Shown in pieces: positions 54,042-61,492 of a stretch of 64,000 bases of DNA. The notes beneath the pieces are model-generated. The model did no database searches, was not told where the DNA came from, and saw nothing but the letters and a program-made list of their open reading frames with translations. This DNA comes from Rhodanobacter sp. A1T4. Its GTDB lineage: Bacteria; Pseudomonadota; Gammaproteobacteria; Xanthomonadales; Rhodanobacteraceae. The translations under genes and the position numbers were made by a program. Location of the stretch: the NCBI RefSeq assembly GCF_014207185.1, contig NZ_JACHCP010000001.1, positions 124,001 through 188,000 on the forward strand, written 5' to 3'. The first letter of the stretch is position 1. Each line of letters begins with the position of its first letter.

Positions 54042-55157
54042 CTAGAACCCCATACCGTAAGGATCGTTACCGGCCAACTCCTGATTGTCGGTACCGCCGC
54101 CCTCGGCTAGACGGATTTTCAACGACAGGCCGTCGCGTGAATCGGACTTATTGAGTGCTTCTTCCAGAGACACGCGGCCGTCCTTGTACAGCCGGTACAG
54201 CGACTGATCGAACGTCTGCATGCCTTCCTGCAGGCTGCGATCCATCGCTTCCTTGATCTCGTGGGTCTGGCCACGGCGGATCATGTCGCGGATCAGTGGT
54301 GTGTTCAGCAGTACCTCGGCGGCGGGAATGCGGCGGCCGTCCTTGCCCACCACCAGACGCTGGCTGATCACCGCGCGCAGATTGAGCGCCAGATTCATCA
54401 ACACGTTCTTGTGTGACGCCTCGGGGAAGAAATTGAGGATGCGCTCCAGCGTCTGATCGGCATTGTTCGAGTGCAGCGTGGCCAGGCACAGGTGACCGGT
54501 TTCGGAAAACGCGATCGCCGCTTCCATCGTCTCGGTGTCGCGGATCTCACCGATCATGATGACGTCCGGCGCCTCGCGCATCGCGTTTTTCAGCGCCTCG
54601 TTATAGCTGTGTGTGTCCAGGCCCACTTCGCGCTGGTTGACGATCGACTTCTTGTGCCGATGCAGATACTCGATCGGGTCCTCGATCGTCAGGATGTGGC
54701 CCGGTGTATTGATGTTGCGGTGATCGATCATCGCCGCCAGCGTGGTGGATTTGCCTGAACCGGTAGCGCCAACCACCAGGATCAGTCCGCGCGGCTCCAT
54801 GATCAGGTCGCGGAAAATATTCGGCAGCTGCAGCTGGTCAATGCTGGGAATCTCGCTCTTGATCGCGCGGATGACCATGCCGACTTCGCCGCGCTGCTTG
54901 AACACGTTGATGCGGAAACGGCCGGCTTCCTTGACCGCCAGTGCCATGTTCAGCTCCAGCGTGCGCTCGAACTGTGGCACCTGGCCTTCGTCCATCAGCG
55001 AATAGGCGATCTTCTTGACCATGCCGGCCGGCAGTCCGGTATTGCCGAGTGGATAAAGCTTGCCTTCGACCTTGATGTTTACCGGCGCGCCGGTCGTCAG
55101 GAACATGTCCGACGCACCTTTGTCTACCATAAGCTTGAGGAAGTAACCGATATCCAC
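54042..55157 (-). CDS. pilU: Type IV pilus retraction ATPase PilU
   Basis: A 371-residue hexameric ATPase that assists PilT in pulling back type IV pili. Walker A is VVGATGSGKSTTLAAM, the Asp box LTIEDPIEYLHRHKKS, the Walker B region DVIMIGEIRDTETMEAA, and the His box GHLCLATLHSNNADQT. The N-terminal KLMVDKGASDMFLTTGAP and the long tail fit PilU rather than PilT. pilT is not in the window. Confidence 0.93.
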   Translation of the reverse strand: MDIGYFLKLMVDKGASDMFLTTGAPVNIKVEGKLYPLGNTGLPAGMVKKIAYSLMDEGQVPQFERTLELNMALAVKEAGRFRINVFKQRGEVGMVIRAIKSEIPSIDQLQLPNIFRDLIMEPRGLILVVGATGSGKSTTLAAMIDHRNINTPGHILTIEDPIEYLHRHKKSIVNQREVGLDTHSYNEALKNAMREAPDVIMIGEIRDTETMEAAIAFSETGHLCLATLHSNNADQTLERILNFFPEASHKNVLMNLALNLRAVISQRLVVGKDGRRIPAAEVLLNTPLIRDMIRRGQTHEIKEAMDRSLQEGMQTFDQSLYRLYKDGRVSLEEALNKSDSRDGLSLKIRLAEGGGTDNQELAGNDPYGMGF

Positions 55158-55326
55158 GTGTAGCCTCTGTTATGAATGCGCCAGTTACGATGGCGTCTGT
55201 TTCCGAGTCATTACGCACGCATTGTGCGTGCAAATGATGCATCAAGGCCATGTGTCGAGAAATTGCGCGTTGCAATAATGGATTATGCCCGCCCACAATA
55301 CGACGCGACACTCTATGAGGAATGTG

Positions 55327-56004
55327 ATGGTGCACATCTTTTCCCGAACGGCCGGCTCCCTGGGCCGCCTTCCGGCAGCAAGCGCCTTGCTGGCGCTGGT
55401 TTTGACGCTGGGCGGCTGCGCCTCGGCGCCGCCGCCCAATGATTCGATGAATGAGGCTCAGTCACGCCTGCAGACGGCACGTGACGCGGGTGCTGCGGAC
55501 TATGCCCCGGTTGATCTCGGTTTTGCGCAGGACAAATTCCAGCAGGCGCAAGCGGCATTCGCCGATCGCAAATATGCCGATGCGACCAATCTGGCGGAAG
55601 AATCGCGTGCCGATGCCGAACTGGCCACTGCCAAGGCGCGATTAGGCGCGGCACGGGCACAGATCCAGAACAAGACGCAGGACAACGCCAGCCTGCGTGC
55701 GGAGGGCCAGCAGGTCGAGGCCGCGGCCGAGCAGCGGGAGCAGCAGGAACAACAGCAGTTGCAGCAGCAACAGCAACAGATGCAGGCCGATCCGGCCAAC
55801 GCGAGTTCCAGCAGCATTCCGACACCTGCCCCGGCAGACATGCCAGCGCCCTCTTCGTCGGCTCTTTCCCAACCGTCGCAGGGCGGTGGCTTCCAGACGA
55901 TGCCCGATCAGACCTTGCCCGATCAGACGCTGCCCCAGCCGTCATCCGGTCAGCCGGTCGACCCCAATAATCCCGATGCTACCAACCAAGGAGGCCACCC
56001 ATGA
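55327..56004 (+). CDS. DUF4398 lipoprotein with Gln-rich tail
   Basis: A 225-residue protein. The signal peptide ends in the lipobox LTLGGCAS. A helical DUF4398 region follows (ARDAGAADYAPVDLGFAQDKFQQAQAAFADRKY, then ESRADAELATAKARL), then a Gln-rich run and a Pro/Ser/Gln tail. Such lipoproteins sit in the envelope, often next to OmpA-type proteins. Its end overlaps the next gene (ATGA). The ATG at 55327 follows GAGGAA. Confidence 0.82.
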   Translation: MVHIFSRTAGSLGRLPAASALLALVLTLGGCASAPPPNDSMNEAQSRLQTARDAGAADYAPVDLGFAQDKFQQAQAAFADRKYADATNLAEESRADAELATAKARLGAARAQIQNKTQDNASLRAEGQQVEAAAEQREQQEQQQLQQQQQQMQADPANASSSSIPTPAPADMPAPSSSALSQPSQGGGFQTMPDQTLPDQTLPQPSSGQPVDPNNPDATNQGGHP

Positions 56005-56669
56005 GGCGATTTACCGTCACTTTCGCCGCTTTGGCGATGGCCTTGGTCGCTACAGGTGCTTACGCCAGCAAGAACGATGACATCGACATCAATCGGCTGA
56101 CCGGCAGCCTTGACCAGCTAGCCAATGACCCGACTCTGGGCAACTATGCCCAGGCGGAGCAGGCGCGCGCCCGCGATGCCATCAATCGGCTCACGCAGGC
56201 CAAATCGCGCGATCGTCCACACGATCTTTATCTCGCCGAGCGTCGCGTCGATCTGGCCAAGGCCGCCGCACAGTTGCAGGATGCCCAGGTCAAGTCGACC
56301 CAACTGGATCGTGAACATGATCAGATTCTGCTCGACAACAGCCGTAATGAGGCTGACATAGCGCGGCGCGAACTGGAGCGTCAGCGCGTGCAATACCAGC
56401 TGGCGCAGGAAGAGTCTGCCCGCCTGCAGCAGCAGGGTGAGGCAGCGTCACAAGCGGCCGATCAGGCGCGCGCCGAAGCTGATCAGGCGAAGAAGCTCGC
56501 CGCGGCACAGAGCAAGGTCGCTGGCGCCGCGCGTCGTGAGGCTGCACTGGCCGCGCAAGCCGCCAAGGCGATGCGCTCGCAGATGCAGGGCGGGGATTCC
56601 AGTTCCTCTGACACGCCAGCGCCCACTACACACAAAAAGCCTAAAAAGCAGCCGGACGATCAGCAGTAA
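56001..56669 (+). CDS. Secreted coiled-coil protein, partner of the DUF4398 lipoprotein
   Basis: A 222-residue protein with a signal peptide (MRRFTVTFAALAMALVATGAYA), a DUF4398-like N-terminal part (LANDPTLGNYAQAEQARARDAINRL, AERRVDLAKAAAQLQDAQ) and a long Ala/Gln/Glu-rich coiled coil, ending in a basic tail (HKKPKKQPDDQQ). Its start overlaps the lipoprotein gene by four bases. In related pairs the second gene often ends in an OmpA domain; here none is present. Confidence 0.78.
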   Translation: MRRFTVTFAALAMALVATGAYASKNDDIDINRLTGSLDQLANDPTLGNYAQAEQARARDAINRLTQAKSRDRPHDLYLAERRVDLAKAAAQLQDAQVKSTQLDREHDQILLDNSRNEADIARRELERQRVQYQLAQEESARLQQQGEAASQAADQARAEADQAKKLAAAQSKVAGAARREAALAAQAAKAMRSQMQGGDSSSSDTPAPTTHKKPKKQPDDQQ

Positions 56670-57042
56670 GACACTTCGTGATGGGACCCCGGTGCCCGTC
56701 ACGAGCAGTTGATCACTTTAGGCGACTAGCCTGCTGCGGTCGACTGGCTAAAACGGCCAATCAAACCGCCAACAAGTCGTCTTTGTGACATCGTACGTAT
56801 CGCGTCTATCAGCGTCTTCCGGGTTCAGTCAGGCGGCTTGCACCGCTCTGATCGGAAGAGTACGGTCAATCTTCCACGCTGCATCTTTCAGTGTGGGTAA
56901 TAGACGCGAGTTATCAGTCTGTTTTGCCCTGCATCGGTGTCTCGGCGCAGACCATGCGAGACGAGCAGGCGCATTGAGTTCAAGCGTCTTCGGATGCCCG
57001 GTTTCAGAGCATCCGCCAATCCACTTTCGAGGAGGTCGGATC
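56670..57042. other. Intergenic region before the YdcH-like gene
   Basis: No gene is seen in 373 bases. A stem CGTGATGGG/CCCGTCACG at 56677-56703, eight bases behind the coiled-coil gene, may stop transcription, although no T-run follows. The rest shows nothing recognisable. Confidence 0.5.
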
Positions 57043-57270
57043 ATGTTTGAAAACCTGCGGCGTGATGATGTCGAAGCATTGATGAAAACGGACGCTGAAT
57101 TTCGCCGGCTCTACCAGCACCACAAGCATCTGGATAGCAAAGTACACGACGCCGATATCGGCGTGTTGCCCCTTGATGACGCAACCTTGAGCAGCATGAA
57201 AAAAGAAAAGCTGCAGGCGAAGGTTCGACTTGAGCGCATGTGGGCAGATCGCGCGCCCATCATCCACTGA
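57043..57270 (+). CDS. YdcH family (DUF465) small protein
   Basis: A 75-residue helical hairpin protein: LMKTDAEFRRLYQHHKHLDSKVHDAD followed by MKKEKLQAKVRLERMW, the usual DUF465 pattern. The role of the family is unknown. A strong GAGGAGG lies before the ATG at 57043. It is a monocistronic gene by appearance. Confidence 0.88.
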   Translation: MFENLRRDDVEALMKTDAEFRRLYQHHKHLDSKVHDADIGVLPLDDATLSSMKKEKLQAKVRLERMWADRAPIIH

Positions 57271-57474
57271 TCCCGCGCGGCTTTTCATAGATAAATTCTC
57301 AGCTAAAACTCATACACATTGCGGCTCTGGTTCTCTGCTTTTCGAAGTTGGAGAACCGGGGCCGCTGTGCTTATGACGCTTCAAAAAGCTTGCAATGGGA
57401 TGGCTCGGTTATCATGGCGGTCTTTTAAGGTCGACGCGCCAAGCGTAGGCCAAGCTTCCAGCCTCGGAGTTTTC

Positions 57475-58845
57475 ATGACCGTCCACCAGAGTGTTCTTGA
57501 ACTGATCGGGCGAACCCCGGTGGTTCGCGCGCAGCGTATGGATACCGGATTGTGCGAGTTGTTCCTCAAGCTCGAGAGTACCAATCCCGGTGGCTCGATC
57601 AAGGATCGTATCGGCTTGTCGATGGTCGAGGGCGCGGAAAAGGCTGGCAAAATCAAGCCGGGCGACACCCTGGTGGAAGGCACGGCAGGCAATACCGGTC
57701 TCGGTCTGGCGCTGGTTGCCCAGCAGAAGGGCTATCGGCTGATCCTCGTGGTGCCGGACAAGATGAGCCGCGAGAAGATCTTCAACCTCAAGGCGATGGG
57801 CGCCGAGGTCGTGCTGACCCGTTCAGACGTAGCCAAAGGTCATCCCGAGTACTACCAGGACATGGCCGAGCGCATCGCGCGCGAAACGCCCGGCGCCTAT
57901 TTCATCAATCAGTTCGGTAACCCGGACAATCCTGCGGCACATGTGCAGACCACCGGCCCGGAAATGCTGGAGCAGATGGATGGCAACATCGATGCGGTCG
58001 TTGTCGGCTGCGGCTCGTCCGGTACGATCACTGGCCTGTCGCGTTACTTTGCCGAACACTCGCCGCACACCGAGCTGATCCTAGCCGACCCGGTTGGATC
58101 GATTCTTACCCAATACATCAACGAGGGCACGCTCTCGACCAAGTCAGCCAGCTGGATGGTCGAAGGCATCGGTGAAGATTTCCTGCCTTCGATCAGCGAT
58201 TTCACACGAGTCACCAAAGCCTTTGCGATCACCGACAAGGAAAGCTTCCTCACCGCGCGCGAGCTGCTGGCGAAGGAAGGTCTGCTGGGTGGTTCGTCTA
58301 CCGGTACGCTGGTAGCTGCGGCGCTGAAGTACTGCCAGGAACAGACGCGGCCCAAGCGTGTGCTGACGCTAGTCTGCGATACCGGCAACAAGTATCTGTC
58401 GAAGATGTACAACGACTACTGGATGCTCGACAACGGCTTTCTCGAACGTGAGCCGCACGGCGATCTACGTGATCTGCTGTTGCGTCCCTTCGCGCAGCGC
58501 GACACCGTGGTCATCGGTCCGCACGAACTGCTGATTACCGCCTATAACCGCATGAAGCTTTACGACGTGTCGCAGCTGCCGGTGATGGATGGTCACAAGC
58601 TGGTCGGGATCGTCGACGAGTCGGACGTGCTCATGCATGTGCATGCCGACGAGACGCGTTTCCGCGATCCGGTGTCCACCGCAATGATGAGCAACTTGCA
58701 GATGTTGTCCGTGAGTGAACCGATCGAATCGCTACTGCCGGTGTTCGAGCGCGGGCATGTGGCGATCGTGGTGGACGGCGAGCAGTTCCTGGGCCTGATC
58801 ACCCGCATCGATCTGTTGAACTATCTGCGGCGCAAGGTGAACTAA
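57475..58845 (+). CDS. cbs: Cystathionine beta-synthase
   Basis: A 456-residue PLP enzyme joining serine and homocysteine to cystathionine. The catalytic core has NPGGSIKDRIG (PLP lysine), GTAGNTGLGLALV, GCGSSGTITGLSRY and GGSSTGTLVAAAL. A pair of CBS domains fills the C-terminus (from about residue 335), unlike plain cysteine synthases. GGAG precedes the ATG at 57475. No cystathionine lyase is alongside. Confidence 0.92.
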   Translation: MTVHQSVLELIGRTPVVRAQRMDTGLCELFLKLESTNPGGSIKDRIGLSMVEGAEKAGKIKPGDTLVEGTAGNTGLGLALVAQQKGYRLILVVPDKMSREKIFNLKAMGAEVVLTRSDVAKGHPEYYQDMAERIARETPGAYFINQFGNPDNPAAHVQTTGPEMLEQMDGNIDAVVVGCGSSGTITGLSRYFAEHSPHTELILADPVGSILTQYINEGTLSTKSASWMVEGIGEDFLPSISDFTRVTKAFAITDKESFLTARELLAKEGLLGGSSTGTLVAAALKYCQEQTRPKRVLTLVCDTGNKYLSKMYNDYWMLDNGFLEREPHGDLRDLLLRPFAQRDTVVIGPHELLITAYNRMKLYDVSQLPVMDGHKLVGIVDESDVLMHVHADETRFRDPVSTAMMSNLQMLSVSEPIESLLPVFERGHVAIVVDGEQFLGLITRIDLLNYLRRKVN

Positions 58846-58975
58846 GCATGGATTTGGCCACATCTCCGGCAGACGGTTTTGCCGGATGATGAAAGCTGGC
58901 AGCAATGCGTCTTTGCCAAAGTCAACGTTTGTGAGGGAGTCTGGAGCCCCACAATAACCTCAAGGTGACTTGCCC

Positions 58976-60808
58976 ATGTGTGGAATTGTTGCAGCCGCCG
59001 CCCAGCGGGATGTTGCGCCGCTGCTGATCGTTGGCCTCAAGGCGCTCGAATACCGCGGCTACGACTCCTCTGGCATCGCGGTGCTTGATCGTGGCACCGT
59101 CCAGCGCGTGCGCGCCAAAGGCAAGGTTCGCGAGATGGAGGCGCTGTATCTCGCCGATCCGTTTCCCGGCGGCACCGGTATAGCGCACACGCGCTGGGCC
59201 ACACACGGCGTACCGAACGAAGCCAACGCGCATCCACACGTCGCCGGTCGCGTGGCCATCGTGCATAACGGCATCATCGAAAATTACGTCAGCCTGCGTA
59301 ATGAGCTACAGGTGAAAGGCCACGTATTCACCTCGGATACCGATACCGAAGTCATGGCGCTGCTGATCGAAGAGCGTATCGCCGTTCAAGGCATGAACTT
59401 GCGCGAGGCCGTGCTCACCACCGTACGCGAGTTGGAAGGCGCGTATGCGATCGCCGTGATCAGCCGCGATGAACCCGGTCACGTGGTGGGTGCACGCCGC
59501 GGCGCGCCGCTGCTGGTGGGCCTGGGCATTGGTGAAAACTTCCTTGGCTCAGATGCGCAGGCACTGATCCAGGTCACCAACAAAATGCTGTATCTCGACG
59601 AAGACGATGTCGTCGAGATCACCCGCGACAGCGTGCAGGTTTACGGTCTCGATGGTGCGCCGGTCGAGCGCGTAGTGCACGAGAGCGAGCTGTCGTCCGA
59701 TGCGGTGGAACGCGGCGAATACCGTCACTACATGCAGAAGGAAATCTTCGAGCAGCCGCGTGCCGTGGCCGACACGCTGGAAGCGCGCATCGGTCCGAAG
59801 GGCGTGCTGCCGAATATCTTCGGCATCGATAGTGATGCGCTGCTGCAGCGCGCGCGCGCGCTGCACATCATCGCCTGCGGCACCAGCTATCACGCCGGTC
59901 TGGTGGCCAAGTACTGGATCGAGGAATACGCGCGGCTGCCGGTCAGCGTCGAAGTAGCCAGCGAATATCGCTACCGTGATGCCGTGGTTCCGCTCGATAC
60001 GCTGTTCGTGGCCATCTCGCAGTCCGGCGAAACGGCCGACACGCTGGCTGCTCTGCGTGAGTCGCGCCGCCGCGGCTATCTCGGTACGTTGGCGATCTGT
60101 AACGTGCCTGAGTCTTCGTTGGTACGCGAGGCAGACCTGAAACTGATGACGCGCGCCGGTCCGGAAATCGGCGTCGCATCGACCAAGGCTTTCACTACTC
60201 AGCTTGCTGGGCTGGCGCTGCTGGCACTCGAGCTGGCACGTCGTAATGGATTGGACCCCGAGCGCTACGCGATGCTATGCGCCGAGCTGCTGCATCTGCC
60301 GCGCGCGATCGAAAACGCGCTGAAACTGGAGCCGGCGATCATCACGCTGGCGGCCGAATTCATCCATCACGAGCATGCGCTGTTTCTCGGCCGCGGCGCG
60401 CATTACCCGGTAGCGCTGGAAGGCTCGCTCAAGCTCAAGGAAATTTCCTATATCCATGCGGAAGCCTACCCGGCCGGCGAACTCAAACATGGGCCGCTGG
60501 CCTTGGTCGACGAAAACATGCCAGTAGTCGCCGTAGCGCCGAATGGCCCGCTACTCGACAAACTCAAATCCAACCTGCAGGAAGTGCGCGCCCGCGGCGG
60601 CCGCTTGATCGTTTTTGCTGACGGTGCTGCCGGCATGGACGATATGGCAGCGTATGGCGCGATGCTCCGTGTCGACTCCGGCGGCAGCTTCATCGCACCG
60701 GCCGTATTCACCGTGCCGCTGCAATTGCTGGCTTATCACGTGGCAGTGCTGCGTGGCACGGATGTCGATCAACCGCGTAATCTGGCTAAATCAGTCACGG
60801 TGGAATAA
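58976..60808 (+). CDS. glmS: Glucosamine-fructose-6-phosphate aminotransferase
   Basis: A 610-residue two-domain enzyme making glucosamine-6-phosphate for cell-wall sugars. The N-terminal Ntn glutaminase starts with Cys after the initiator Met (MCGIVAAAAQRD), and the C-terminal part holds two SIS domains (ACGTSYHAGLVAKYW; SGETADTLAALRESRRRG; GRGAHYPVALEGSLKLKE). The end NLAKSVTVE is canonical. GGTGA precedes the ATG at 58976. No glmS ribozyme is seen. Confidence 0.97.
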   Translation: MCGIVAAAAQRDVAPLLIVGLKALEYRGYDSSGIAVLDRGTVQRVRAKGKVREMEALYLADPFPGGTGIAHTRWATHGVPNEANAHPHVAGRVAIVHNGIIENYVSLRNELQVKGHVFTSDTDTEVMALLIEERIAVQGMNLREAVLTTVRELEGAYAIAVISRDEPGHVVGARRGAPLLVGLGIGENFLGSDAQALIQVTNKMLYLDEDDVVEITRDSVQVYGLDGAPVERVVHESELSSDAVERGEYRHYMQKEIFEQPRAVADTLEARIGPKGVLPNIFGIDSDALLQRARALHIIACGTSYHAGLVAKYWIEEYARLPVSVEVASEYRYRDAVVPLDTLFVAISQSGETADTLAALRESRRRGYLGTLAICNVPESSLVREADLKLMTRAGPEIGVASTKAFTTQLAGLALLALELARRNGLDPERYAMLCAELLHLPRAIENALKLEPAIITLAAEFIHHEHALFLGRGAHYPVALEGSLKLKEISYIHAEAYPAGELKHGPLALVDENMPVVAVAPNGPLLDKLKSNLQEVRARGGRLIVFADGAAGMDDMAAYGAMLRVDSGGSFIAPAVFTVPLQLLAYHVAVLRGTDVDQPRNLAKSVTVE

Positions 60809-61492
60809 GCGGCATATAGATAAAAAGCCGGGTGTAAATCTCGAATTAAAGATCTATCCCGGATGCTTGCTCATTACGGCGAGAGGCTTCGAGCACTGTC
60901 GCGGCGAAGTTTTCTCGGATGCATTGTCGCCGATCCTGCGTGACAAGTTCTTAGAAACCAAACACGCCGAATCGCGTCGTATGCATGGCACCGAAATGCT
61001 GGCGTCCCCCTCGCGTTTCCTAGGCGAAATGCCCGCCAAATTGATCGACGAAGTACGCCCCCCGCGTGCAGGTCAGCCATACGATCTACGCCGCCGCTTT
61101 GCCGGCACCTCAACGGCTGAAGAAGAACCGCTACGACAGTGCCATCAGCCTCCGGCCTCGTGAAGGCTGCGCAGAGGCCCTTCCTGCCCACCCCGGCATC
61201 GATGCTGCGGCGCAACTTGCCGACCTGTCCATGAATAGTATTATCAAATAATAAGACAATACGAAATCGCACGATCGGGATAAGACGCGACAGCGAGGGG
61301 CTGTCGGATCGCTTCGGGATGTGACGGGCGAAGAACTTTGGAGCGGCTGCGTGCTGCCTGAGGAATCGGGCCAACGAAGCAGGTGTGACATCGCATGAAT
61401 TGCCGGCGAAGCGTCGCTTGACGTCGCGCAGCCATCATGCCGGGGGTTGACGGGCATTCCATTCAGGGCATTCCACATTCAAGGGGCAATCC
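60809..61492. other. Intergenic region with a uvrD relic
   Basis: Apart from the UvrD-like remnant (60969-61163), no gene is seen in this 680-base stretch. A short AT-rich patch (about 61230-61262) stands out in otherwise GC-rich sequence and could hold the promoter of the receptor gene. Confidence 0.5.
60969..61163 (+). pseudogene. C-terminal relic of a UvrD/Rep-type helicase
   Basis: The frame reads AESRRMHGTEMLASPSRFLG followed by EMPAKLIDEVRP, matching the segment of UvrD after its last helicase motif (AETRRLYG...PSRFIGELP...EEVR in E. coli, from memory). No helicase motif precedes it, and it ends about 30 residues later without the C-terminal domain. There is no start or ribosome binding site for it. 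It is best read as a leftover of a lost or moved uvrD copy. Confidence 0.6.

Noticed and set aside
58846-58975. glmS ribozyme before glmS
   Set aside because: The leader is short and has no resemblance to the ribozyme core; the ribozyme is known mainly from Gram-positive bacteria.
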